Assembly: GCA_003260075.1 (NCBI GenBank)
Contig: QLIY01000367.1
Coordinates: 17,059 to 81,058, forward strand
Direction: 5' to 3'
From: Phallusia mammillata
Lineage: Eukaryota > Chordata > Ascidiacea > Phlebobranchia > Ascidiidae
Length of the DNA stretch: 64,000 nucleotides
Positions 35,115-48,100 of the stretch are shown one piece after another. The position numbers and the translations under genes were made by a program. The stretch's first letter is position 1. Each line of letters starts with the position of its first letter. The notes beneath the pieces are model-generated. The model ran no database searches. It was not told where the DNA came from and worked only from the letters and a program-made list of their open reading frames with translations.

Positions 35115-35716
35115 ATGTTTAAAGTTGTTCAGTCATTGTGTGCAGTTTGCAACAGGTAAGATGGTCTACAATCTAGGCTACTGACAGCTTTGCAATTTAT
35201 TCACATTGTATATTTCAGAGTTTTACAACAACCCCATGTAGCCAAAAGCAGCAACATCTGGAAAGCAAGGTTTCAACAACATCGGAATTTTTCAATGTCT
35301 GTTTCTGTTTCAAACCAGGAACCAAAACTAAACATTAGTGATGCTTGTGTGAAGGTAAAATGCTTTCTATATCTCTCCCTAATGGTTTTGGTGCAGTTTT
35401 TTAATGTACAACTGAATTTAATTGTGTAAGATCCTGTGTTTGCAAAAAAACAGCAAACATCATGGACAGTCTGTGTGTCAGGGTTTGCACTATCCTGACT
35501 TAGTTACTGTGCCATTTTACAGTGCTTGTTACAGACAATTAAAGATTTCAAACCAACCTCTTGGTTTCACAAAATGCTGAACCTTTTAATAACTTTGCAG
35601 CAAATGAAGAAAGTTGTGACAAGAGACAAATTTCTTCGAGTGATTGTGGAAGGTGGAGGTTGCTCGGGTTTTCAATACAAGTTTGAATTGGATTCAGTAT
35701 CACAAGAAGATGACAG
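35115..35716 (+). pseudogene. partial second copy of ISCA2 (exons 1-3 only)
   Basis: Exons 35115-35155, 35219-35354 and 35601-35716 have the same lengths and phases as ISCA2. Protein changes are confined to one spot (QQQQNLS versus QHRNFS). Exon 4, with the essential CSC cysteines, is missing because the sequence stops at the N at 35784. It is best read as an allele fragment, not a paralogue. Confidence 0.88.
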
Positions 35717-35784
35717 GTGCTAATTTTGGCTCTTGCTCTAAACATGTTTTGTTTTCCTCCTAATTTGCTCATGTACTGTGTCCN

Positions 35785-36715
35785 TCTAAAACTTGTCCAA
35801 CATTCCTTCGCCCCACTGGACAGCATAATCCAGCAAGCCTACAATATGTTTCAAACAAAACTTATGCCAGGAGAAAAAGTCTTGTTTTCTGTAAGTAAAA
35901 GTCATTTGTGTGTAAAAATCATACACATGAGCAAAAGTCTAAAACTTGTACTGTTTGTTATTTTGGTTTTCATGAATGGGACTTAAAATCTCTATCTAAA
36001 TGTTATTATTTTTGCAGCCTAAATCTAACAAGACTTATGGTGCAACAATTGTTGAATCGTTCTCGGATTCAAGCACAACTAACGGAGAATCTGACTTTGA
36101 TTCGAGCAACCAGGAATCTCCTACTAGTACGTCGCCATCGAGTGACAAGGAGAACAAAGGACGACAGGCTTTGATTACTGACATGTTCAAATCAGGTACA
36201 GCATCAATGTAAAAGCATAGAGCCAATAAATGATAAGCTGCAGACAGTGCACACTGTTTCAACCAATAAGGTCTCATCTCTTATCACCAGCTGCACTTGA
36301 TGATACCTTATAGGAAAAAAGAGTGTGCGCTGTCTGCAGGTACAGCATGTTGTTATAAATCAACACAAACAACAACAAACTGTTATATTGTGTTACTTTG
36401 TTTAAACATTATCATATTTATGGCAAGTACTTCCTATAAGTTTGGCTTAAAAAAATTCACAGAATAATGCAAACCGGTAATAAAATATATGCTTGTGTTG
36501 AGTCAAATTGTCTACTTGTTCTTGTGCTCAAATATCAGTAATTCATAAAAGCATTATAGAATCGTGGCAATGCTGCCTGCATCCATAATATGACTCTTTC
36601 AGATAATCGAAGATCCCCTCGTGCTGCAACAGCCTCAAAGAACTTTCCTATCAAGGGCAAAAGATTAACACTTCTGCCATTACAATATGCCATCTCATTA
36701 ACTGATGAAAATAAG
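35785..36715 (+). pseudogene. second copy of BAZ1B exons 3 (partial), 4 and 5
   Basis: Exon pieces 35785-35890, 36018-36195 and 36603-36715 match 38766-38871, 39101-39278 and 39686-39798 almost base for base, introns included. They stand upstream of the BAZ1B start codon and behind an N, so they cannot belong to the same transcript. This copy lacks the G tracts seen in the downstream copy (38982, 39073, 39799). Confidence 0.9.
36237..36342. repeat. palindromic MITE 'gctgcagacagtgcacactg'
   Basis: About 105 bp with inverse ends gctgcagacagtgcacactg and gagtgtgcgctgtctgcag. It would form a near-perfect hairpin if transcribed. The allelic copy is 39319-39423. Relatives lie at 37690-37830 and 42380-42568. 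Confidence 0.82.
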
Positions 36716-37452
36716 GTACCCTGTTACTAAAATCTCAAGTTTTTTAAGAAGCTACTACAGGGGTGCAAAAATTTTTTCGGAATCTGGTAGCGCGCAAAAA
36801 CTTTTAGTAGCGCATAAGTTTTTGTGTATGTGTCTTTTTCCACCTAATGCACGACGATTTCGCCAGTAATAGCCATATCGCAGGTTCCTATTTTACAAAC
36901 GGCCACCAAATGTCTCAAATTGTTTATAATCTAGTGATTTAAAGAATTTTGATTTATTTCACAATATCCCATTTGCTTGNCAATTAATATTTCATCAATT
37001 TATTATTTGTTAGTAACGGCAAATGACTATGTAAAACTGGTTAATGTAAAATTGATGTTACATAGAATTGCACATAGGGGACTTCCCCTCTTAATTCATC
37101 AATTTTATCATTAATTTTTTTTCACCCAAGGGGGGGGGGATCAAGAATCTTCTTTTGATTTTACAATTAATATTTCATCAATTTATTATTTGTTAGTAAC
37201 GGCAAATGACTTTGTAAAACTGGTTAATGTAAAATTGATGTCAAATAGAATTGCACATAGGGGGCTTCCCCTCTTAATTCATCAATTTTATCATTAATTT
37301 TTTTTCACCCAAAAAAATCTTAGACTTTTTTAAGCTTCTATATTGTTTAACCCCAAAACGATTATTGTTGGTTTTTGTGTTTAGGACTTAAAAAATTTCA
37401 CAAATAGTACATATTTTGTCATGGAAACTGGCATCTGAATCCAAAAGCCGAC
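36716..37452. repeat. duplicated AT-rich segment upstream of BAZ1B
   Basis: About 36980-37130 recurs at 37150-37315 across the G tract 37131-37139, and the first copy starts with the single N at 36980. An incomplete hAT-like start, caggggtgcaaaaat, lies near 36760. The BAZ1B promoter should lie just 3' of this, but no TATA or initiator is obvious. Confidence 0.7.
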
Positions 37453-40400
37453 ATGCCTTTAAACGGCAAACTCTTGTTGGATACAACAATCGAATCATCA
37501 TCACCAACTGAAGAAAATCAGAAACCATTTGTCATTCCACATACAAAAGAAGTTTTTTACTCTGAAAAGTACGATTAACTGTAGATGCTTTGGCACACTA
37601 AAAAGCATTTAATGGAGTGTCAAAATAATATGTGTTGTAAAACAGAGGAATTCATGTAAAAGTATCAACAAATAAATGATAAGTATGCTGCGGACGGACA
37701 GTGCACACAGTTACTTCCAACAAACTGTTGAGTGTTATTTATACTAGCCAACATTGCCTATGTCTTGTGACTTGTCACTAGTTCGACTCATGAGACCTTA
37801 TTGATTAAAACAGTGTACACTGTCTGCAGCTTATGTATCATTTGGGATTAGTTGTTTAAAATCTCTGCATGCTTGTCTTGTGCAACACATTACATTTTTG
37901 TAACTGTGGACAAATTTAATGCATAATGTGGACTCATCCAGGCTTGCAATTTGAAAACATGTTTCCCTGAAAAAATGAATCATTTTGACCTTCAATTCAC
38001 AGAGAATATCAGAATCGTGCAGATTTGTACGAGAAGCGATGTTGGACTTGTCAATGTACAGGCCGACACAATCTCACTCATAAGGAAGCAATACTTTCAG
38101 AAAAAAGTTGCAGAGATCGGTATGTGTCTGTGTAGATCAGGGGTGTGCAACAGGGACTTGCTGGCCACAATCCGGCCCGCCAAGCTATTTAGTGTGGCCC
38201 TTACCAACACACTAAGTCAAAGAAAAAATGCAAATCTTCTTGGTATTCAGCAAAGATTTCCACTAGTTTTTGGTAAATCTCCTGAGTTGCAATACTATAC
38301 ATAACAAGAATAAACTAAACCAGCATTTTCTAATCGGTGGCCCCCTACAGCAGTTTGCAAGTGCTTCAAAATGTGACGTAGTAGTTTCCTTTGTTTAGTA
38401 AGCAATTATTTTGTTGTAAAAGCCAGTGTTGATGCGTAACTCTGTTTGTTGTATATTGATGCTTTGGAAGAATTATAAATTTATTGTGTCAGTGAAAAAA
38501 TTTTGTGGCCATCGCTTGATGTACGAAATTGGTTATATGGTCCGCCACCGAAAAATGTTGCACACCCCTGGTGTAGATAGTTTATGTTTTTTCAAGTTTA
38601 TGTAACTAAGCAATAAGTAAATTGTCTGTGATTAAAAGGTTGACAAATATAATCAGTTCCCCCTTTAATAGTGAACAATGACGTAAATGCAATTAAAGGC
38701 ACAACTTACACTATGTTTTCCTACAGGTTAGCTGAATCATATGCAGAAGTATGGGAGGAGCCAGTTCTAAAACTTGTCCAACATTCCTTCGCCCCACTGG
38801 ACAGCATAATCCAGCAAGCCTACAATATGTTTCAAACAAAACTTATGCCAGGAGAAAAAGTCTTGTTTTCTGTAAGTAAAAATCATTTGTGTGTAAAAAT
38901 CATACACATGAGCAAAAGTCTAAAACTTGTACTGTTTGTTATTTTGGTTTTCATGAATGGGACTTAAAATCTCTATCTAGGGGGGGGGGACAGGCTTTGA
39001 TTACTGACATGTTCAAATCAGGTACAGCATCAATGTAAAAGCATAGAGCCAATAAATGATAAGCTGCAGACGGGGGGGGGGAATGTTATTATTTTTGCAG
39101 CCTAAATCTAACAAGACTTATGGTGCAACAATTGTTGAATCGTTCTCGGATTCAAGCACAACTAACGGAGAATCTGACTTTGATTCGAGCAACCAGGAAT
39201 CTCCTACTAGTACGTCGCCATCGAGTGACAAGGAGAACAAAGGACGGCAGGCTTTGATTACTGACATGTTCAAATCAGGTACAGCATCAATTTAAAAGCA
39301 TTGAGCCAATAAATGATAAGCTGCAGACAGTGCACACTGTTTCAACCAATAAGGTCTCATCTCTTATCACCAGCTGCACTTGATGATACCTTATAGGAAA
39401 AAAGAGTGTGCGCTGTCTGCAGGTACAGCATGTTGTTATAAATCAACACAAACAACAACAAACTGTTATATTGTGTTACTTTGTTTAAACATTATCATAT
39501 TTATGGCAAGTACTTCCTATAAGTTTGGCTTAAAAAAATTCACAGAATAATGCAAACCGGTAATAAAATATATGCTTGTGTTGAGTCAAATTGTCTACTG
39601 GTTCTTGTGCTCAAATAACAGTAATTCATAAAAGCATTATAGAATCGTGGCAATGCTGCCTGCATCCATAATATGACTCTTTCAGATAATCGAAGATCCC
39701 CTCGTGCTGCAACAGCCTCAAAGAACTTTCCTATCAAGGGCAAAAGATTAACACTTCTGCCATTACAATATGCCATCTCATTAACTGATGAAAATAAGGT
39801 GGGGGGGGGGAGCTACTAGCAATATTATGTGCAGCTCTGTTTTTTAAATATATTTGAAAATATGCCTGTGTGTGTATTTACACCCCATTTATGATTTTGG
39901 ATATTATTATAGACAGATGACAATTTTGGTATACAAGATACAGCCTTAAAGATTAGCATAACTTTGATTAATATTGTTACTGATGCAACTTAAAAACGGG
40001 GGGGGGGGCTATGTTATGAAAACATAACGTTTTTTTAAGAAGCTACCACATATTATGTCTAGCTTTGTTTCTTTTTACTATCTTAGCAAAAATATACCTA
40101 TGTGTGTATTTGAACACCCATTTGTGATTTTGGATATTATTAAAGACAGTTAACAATTTTGGTATACAAGATAAAGCCTTAGAGATTAGCATAACTTTGA
40201 TTAATATTGTTACTGATGCAACTTAAAAACATAGATACATTGTTACCTAGATGTTTGACCAAAAAATGAAACAAAATTTTATCATCAGAAAACAAGTGCA
40301 CAAGTAAAACTCGCAAATGTTACAATTTTTTTTGAGAATTACAAAGAATGTAGAAGGAAGCTTACAAATATTTTTTTGTAGATTGTGAATGGCGTACCAT

Positions 40401-43400
40401 GTGAATATCTGGCACGTACCCAGGGGGGGGGGTATGTTACAATTTTATTTGAGAATTGCAAAGAATGTGGAAGAAAGCTTACAAATATTTGTTTGTAGAT
40501 TGTGAATGGCGTACCATGTGAATATCTGGCACGTACCCAGAAACCTCCCAATCGTGAACTTATCCGAATATTTATCCGTTCCAGTGCTGTTCGTCCTGAC
40601 GGTCGCTGGATTGTGGACGAAAATATGGTATGTTGTGCATATCTACATTGGACAGCACTTTTTCGGTTTAACTGTAGTGTGTTTTAATCATGTGAATTTT
40701 TTGGCTGATCTATGTGAAAAAAGTTAAGTTGAATTTATTTCATTTGGTGAAAGAAAACATAGCGACATAATAGTACTAAAAAATCACCTGGCCGAAAATA
40801 GCTGCACAACGTTGAAACGTTATGGTGCGCAAAACAGTAACGGGCATAATTGGTGGATGATACCAAAACGCTCTGCCGCTACACCGTATAATGTGTCCTT
40901 AAAGCATATAATAGTGTAGACGAGTGCAGTAAAACTGTAGCAATATGTTAAAAAGTCACCTGGGTAATTTCATATTGAGGGAACTTATTTGTAATGTACA
41001 TATACATATAATACATACAGTGCTTGAGTTGTATTTTGGAATGTATAAGGTACATTTCTCGCTTTACAACAATCATCAAGGTCCGGTTAAGACATGACAA
41101 ATATTCAGTGGATAGGTACATATAGTACTTCATGGGTCTCTGTTAAGATGAACATAAATTCACAACTGGGATCAGCCCTGAAGTGTCTATGCCAGTGGTG
41201 GGCAAACTTTTCAGTGCAAGGGCCGCATTTTAAGAAGCTACCACATAAGTATCTGTGTTTAGTTCCAAAGTAAGTATGGTACGGGTACAGATACTGCAAA
41301 TGGTATAGGTCGCACCCCCGGTATTTTTAAAAACTTTGCAGCTGTGCTCATAATACTATTCAGCGTCACTAACATTCTCTTTAAAATTTACTAACATTTG
41401 GCGGGCCGCATGAACTCCTTTGCCAGGCCGCATACGGCCTGTGGGCCATAGTTTGCCCACCCCTGGTCTATGCAGACCAGCGATCACGGCACACTCATAT
41501 ATACATCACAGTACGCCAGGCCAATTGAAGGCACCGTACTGAATCAGCCGTCACCAAGCATTTGTGAATTTAACCCTGGTTGTCTTTTTGCCTTGGTTTT
41601 GGTGTGTTAATTTAATGCATTTTGTTCCAAGGCTTTCCGGTACTCGTTGAAGCCTCTTATTTCACCGGAAGAAGAGGCTTCTATGATAGAAAGGGCAACA
41701 GGCCCCACATTAGGCTTCCTACGAGAGATTTTAGATGCTGAAAGAAAAGCCAGCTGGAAAAAATCGCTGTTAAATGGAGTAAAAAACTCTGATCCAGAAG
41801 CCAACGGTGGCGAAAATGCACTTGCTTCAATATTTCAAGGTGACAAGACACAAAAAAGAAAAAGAGACAGTTCAGCTCCAGGCAGTGCAAAGCGTACCAA
41901 GCAGGACAAAAGGGTGAAAAAGAAACTTAGTAAAGGTTTGGATTCGTTTTTAATGAAGTCGCCTTCTGCAATGAATGGAGTAACAGAAAACGGAGTTGAT
42001 TCAGACGGTGATGTTGTTAACTTGCTTAACACTTCAACAAACTCAGTAACTGAGCGACAGTCCGGTTCATCTCGGAAAAACTCATCACCTCGCAAAAAGA
42101 AGCAAGCTACTTTATTGGAACTGACCAAAAAAGGTGGAATTAAACTTCTTGCATCAAGGACACCCACAACTAAACAGAGGGGAACCCCCTCAAAAACCCC
42201 ACGAAGGACTCAACAACCGATAATTGTCAGACAAATGCTAGCACTGAAAAAGGAAAAAGTGTTTCGCAGCCATAAGTACAAGATAATGACAACAAGGTAA
42301 GTGATTAAACTGGTATTGTTTCAATAAAGATTTTGCGTATTAAGGAATTAAACGATCTTTGCAAAAGCACCGATCTAATAAATGACAAGCCAGTGTCCAC
42401 TGTGGTTATGCCCAGTTTTGGCATCAAATGAATGGCTGAGGCATTTTTCGCCTGTTAATCCCAACAAACTGGGTGCTGTTGGATGACCAAGCCAATGCGG
42501 CCCATTTATTGTCACCAGCTGCACTGATGAGACCATATAGGTCCAAACAGTGTGCACTGTTGGCAGCCTAAAATACCTTTGTGTTTGTTAAGTGTGGTCT
42601 AGCTATTGTGCTATTCTTTCAGGTCTGCTATTGTGTTTGTCATAAAAATGTTTTTTTGTTTTTACTGCAGTGCTTGTAAAATCTTGACGAAAAAACAGCT
42701 TCTCAATCTTCCTCCTGAAGTGAAGGATGATATCATAAAGAAATGGGAACAGCTCGAGTTTCAGAAGAGGTTGAAAGCGATGACTCCGGAGGAAAGGAGG
42801 AGGTGGATGAAAGATCAAAGGACGAAGAAGGAAGGAAAGTTTGAGGACCAACATCTTGTGAGAGTTGGACGAATGGGGTAAGTTAATCAACTTATAGAGC
42901 TCTTCTGGCAGTAATATTGTTTATACCGGTGGTTCTCAAACTTATACTGATTGTGTACCATCTAGCTTATGTATTTATGTTTTATAAAAGGATAATACCA
43001 GATATAAGATTTAAAGTGTGTTATTATTTACAATAAAGAAATGCAGAAAATGCTTTTTACGTTTTTGTGACTGCCAATGCTTACACAAGGTTTTAAACCA
43101 TGGCTACCTTTTAATTTCAGAACATTACCCCACTATGAGCCTGTCCAGCTTCCAGAGAACTTGCCTAACACCTTATTTGGTGACATAGCGATGATATGCG
43201 AGTTTCTATATTCCTACCACAGCCTGTTGACACCGAAGGATCCTTACTATCATAAGCAGTTCACCATACATACGCTAGGTGAAGCACTTACCAATGGAAA
43301 ACAGGGGTAAGATTGTATGTTGTTTTGGGGTACAGGGTTCAGATTGTTGAAGTTTTATCCAAGTAAGGGAATGCACTTCATCACCTTTGAACATTTTAGA

Positions 43401-45079
43401 CCTTTCATCACCTATGCTGTGACCCTAACATAAGTTTTGGGGGTCATAGGCACAAGCCCTATGTCCACTAACTGCATGTATGATTTTTTAAACTTTTTAT
43501 GCTATTAACTGGTGTATGGGCTTATCCAGATTTTTGTAACACAGAAAATGGTCCAGGATACACAAATTACATACAGTACAATAATTATGCTATTACCCAA
43601 ATTTGAACTTTTATATATTGTTTCATACTAATAAAGTTAAAACATGTTGCATGCTCTACTTGATATTGTGATAATAATCAATTGATGCATGAAGAAGTAT
43701 TTTCAATAAGAGTTGTGCATTGTCTTTTTTGTTCAGATTTTCTGTGACCAGTCGAATTTTGGTCGTCCTACTTCAAACATTACTTGCTGATGACATTGCT
43801 AAAGACTACATGGAGTTGGATTACAAACTAAACAAGGTATTTATCCTTGCATTTATTTTCCTATACTCACTGTTGTTAATTATGGGTCCCCTTCCCTGAA
43901 GGGGACACATCGTGATTTCACTATGTTTTTGTTTGTTTTTCTTTTTTCTCCGGTGAAGTTTGTCCATTCACTTTTGGCATGAAATCTTTGATGGATTTGG
44001 ATGAAACTTTTACAGGTGGTAGATATGGTCATGTATATGTGCCCTTTGGTTCGTTTGACTCGATAGCCCCAGTGGTTACCCCACTAGCCCCAAAAACCTA
44101 AAACGTTTTTGTATGTTGCTGCGCACCACAAACGAAAGATTTCTGTGGTGTTATAGTATAATAAAGGCAACAGAACATATGGTGCTTGTGCATTACTGGG
44201 TGGACATCTTTGCACATGCCAGTTGTAGGGGTGTTAACAGCCTTATGACGTCAGAAGCCTTAACAAATGTTGGTAATAACACCTCTAGTGGTCTGAATTT
44301 TAAACATTGGCCGATTTGGATAAAATTTTACATGACTGTTGATTGGGTCATTGTGATTTCATATTTTATACTTTTGGGTGTAGAACCCCATCAGATGCCC
44401 CACTAACCCCCTAAAATGGGTGATTTTTTTAAACAAGTGCAGAATTAACTGAAATTTGGACAGCTTGTAGAATTTGTCATTTATAGGTGTCAATTGTTGT
44501 GTTTAACCCTGTAGACCCAATATTCACCCTCTAGTCCCCTAAAATGGGGGAGTTTTTTAAACATTGTCGGATTTGGCTGAAATTTGTATAGCTTGTAGAA
44601 TGTGTCATTTATAGATGTCAGTTGTTGTGTTTTACCATGTAGCCCCATCATATACCCCTATAATGGGTAAAATTTGTAAATCATGTCGAAATGTGATGCA
44701 ATTTGAATAGTTAGTAGATTATGTCATTTTTGGGTGTCGATTGTTAAGTTTCACCCTATAGCTTGAACATTTACTCAACCAGACCCCTAAAATGGGCAAG
44801 TTTTTTAAACAGTGTCGGAACTAAATAAAATTTGGACAGCTCATAGAATTTTCTATTTGTAGGTGTCGATTGTTGTGTTTTACTTTATTTTGCCACTATT
44901 TACCCCTTCTTTCCTATAAATGGAACACTAAGTAGGACAATGTGTGAATTGAATCAGATTTGCATTGTTTAAACAGTTAATAGCATGATTATTTAAGCCA
45001 AGAACTGGCCACAGTGTTTTTTAAAACACCTCACTGACTGATGGTTATCTCTTGAAATGCATTGTTTTTAACTTTGCAT

Positions 45080-45171
<92 letters not shown>

Positions 45172-48100
45172 TATGGGACGCAATATAAAATAAGTGTAGG
45201 GAATATATTAACGTTTCAAAAAGGTTATAGTGTATGTGCAATGGCAATATGTGCTGAGCCACCCTTCTAGTTTTATTTCTTTTTTCCAAACAAACTAAAT
45301 TCATTTTATGTTTGTTCATACATGACTGAATTAAATGCTTGAGCGATTTTGTACATCAGTTGACTTCTTACTGTGTCACTTTTGTTTTTTGTAAATTGGA
45401 TAACTTGCTTAAACTTGCAGTAACGGTGTAGCTGCAGAGCGTCTACCATCTATCCACTAATTGTGCCCTTAACTTTGTCGCGTTTTTTAATGTTTGAACG
45501 TTGCACAGCTATATTTCCGGCTTGGTGAATATTCTAGCACAATTGTGCTGCTGCGATTTTGCCTGGCAAAATAAACTCAACTCAAACTGTTAGTTTTAAC
45601 TTTACACAGGTTCATGTAACACCTGATGTTTGTTGTGAACTGACAAGAATCTGTCTTCGTCAAGTTGATGAGGAACTAGACGATGATGCCGACAACAATA
45701 CAGCTCAAAATGTTGATAACGCTCTCAATCCTACAGTATGTTTTCTATGTTTGGTGTAAATTGATAATAGGGAAAGCGAAGTTCTTGTATTTTGTTCATA
45801 ATCTTTTATAAAAGATCAAAATGTATGTTGTTGTTTTTATTAATAAATCGCTGTACTACTACAGTCAACCTAGTAGTTACATCACACATGTGTTTGCCTT
45901 GTGGTTACCAGGCTCAAAAAAGCATGTTTAGATTTAACCATATCACACTTTGTGATTGAAATGGACAATATTATCAATGTAAGGCTAAGATGAACATACA
46001 TTCATAACTGAGATCAGCCCTGTAGTGTCCATGCTGACCAGCAGTCATGGCATAATCTTAAACAAGTCATAGTGCACCTTCAGTGGCCATTCATACTATG
46101 ATTTATCATGAATGCATTTTTTATCAGCTAATAATATAAAGTAAAACTAATATTTTTGTAATACAGACTGCCCAGAGATTGTTTGAGCTTGAAATCTACG
46201 ACATGGAGCCATCAGAACAGCTTGAAATAATGGGAACACTTGTGTATCGCCTCATCAACACTTACGCTGTACAAATACATATCGAGGATGCTTTGCAAAA
46301 GGCAGCAAATGCGTTTCAAAAAGCCAAGCAGCACAGGAAGGAGAAAAAAGTTCCTGACAAAGAAAAAGACTCGAACAAGGTGAGTGATGTGTTATTTGAT
46401 TTGTAACTGAAAATGTTTTTCTTGTATTGGTAAAGGATTGGGGATGGGCAATATATATATATATGCATATAAATATCACAGCAAAAAGATACAAATCATT
46501 AAGCTTTTTTAAAAACCCTTGGTTATTATTGCTTTCTTGAACTTATTTATGTGTTTTCTCTTTGAAACAAATAGCCAAACATCAGCCACAAAGGTGCAAC
46601 TAAGCACACATGGGTTCTACTATCAGGTAGACATGAACTAAGTCTCAACACATTGCATTCCAAAAACTTAACATAATGGAACATGATTTGGTATTCTGGA
46701 CTTATTTTAATTATTGCAGATCTCAAGAGAGTTGCCCAGCACTGTTAAGGGTACATATCAAAAATAGTCGTAAAAAAAGGAAGATAAACAATCCAAACCC
46801 TACCTATAGTATACTACGCCTCAGGAGTTCGAAACAAATATGTTTGAAGTGATGTCACTTAACCCTTGTAAACTAGATTGACAATGTTTAGGAGGCCACT
46901 GATTCTCGACCCCCATCTGACAAAGAAGAAGAAGAAGATGAATCCTCTCCTATAAACAGCAGCAATGAAGCGATTGACTTGATAAGCAGGTACTCTAGTT
47001 GCTGTGTTAAGCGTACTTTGTAGCACAAAGCAGTTGATCTAATAACTTTGGTAAGGGTTTGTACAAATAAAATTGAACATAAATTCTTTTGATTCAAATT
47101 TCAGTAAGTTCACTACTGAGCCTGCGTAGCTCAGTTTGTAGAGCGTAAGTTTCAGAAAGACTACTGTCGTGGGTTCGAATCCCACCGCAGGCTAGATTTT
47201 TCTGGTGTATGCCTTGCCATATCGTGGTGAATGCTTGGTGACCGGCTGATTCGGTATGACGCCTTCAATGGGCCTAATGTGGTTTAAACACATTTATCAC
47301 AATGGTCTGAGCAGACTGAGCCATAACTGATGATTGTCTCTTAAACTGGTAAGCATGAAGCGAAGATTAGTTTGGACCAACATTTTTCAAAATAAACATG
47401 GAGGCTTTAGTATAAAATTTCACAAACATATAAAAAGCAATGATTATGGGAAATTGAAGCTTTAAATTTTCCATTCAGAGTTAAAAATCGCCGGATGTTG
47501 TCTGAGAAGAACCGGAAAGAAGAGATAAAACGGAAAAAACAGCAGGATGAGGAGCGGATGCGACTGATGGAAGAGCAGAGGATCATCCACGAGGAGCAGA
47601 GAGCCACCAAAGTGTTAACTGAGTCGAGAGCAACAGCTCAAACTGTTCGAAGAAGAGTTTGTCTCGGCACAGATCGAAACCACAACAGGTCAGTAGTTAA
47701 GGTTTGTTGTTCTGTGATAAAATAAGGTCTCAGTTTGTATCTGATGAATTTGAATTTGAAGCAAATGAAATTGATGAATGTGTTAGACATCATGATATTG
47801 ATTTTCAGTGATGTTATTCACATGTCAAGTGCATTGTGCCTTAAAGTTTTACAGTGAAGTAGGTGTGTCACAGCCATTTTCAATTAACAAAATATTTAAA
47901 CACTGTGTTTTGATAACAATATTCCTATACAGTATTAAATTGCCACACAAAAACTGGAGAAAAATTAGATCAGTGGTGATTACAGCTGTGGTCGGCACAA
48001 TATCATGAACATAAATGAGACGTTGTGCTGTAAGGGGGGGGGGTCCTACATTAAATTACCACAAAAACTGGAGAAAAATTACATCAGTGGTGATTACAAC

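Larger units (their letters stand above)
34614..35783. repeat. right arm of the large inverted duplication
   Basis: Inverse of 31377-32661, bounded by a C tract on the left and the single N at 35784 on the right. It lacks the inner C-tract duplication of the left arm. It is probably the other haplotype placed in opposite orientation. Confidence 0.93.

Noticed and set aside
44113-44406. 97-codon frame in BAZ1B intron 10
   Set aside because: It lies inside the element with degenerate tandem units; the frame is not kept between units.
47120-47193. tRNA gene
   Set aside because: Acceptor and T stems are perfect, but the anticodon stem is mismatched and the anticodon unclear. The same head is joined to a shared SINE body here and, decayed, at 51876.
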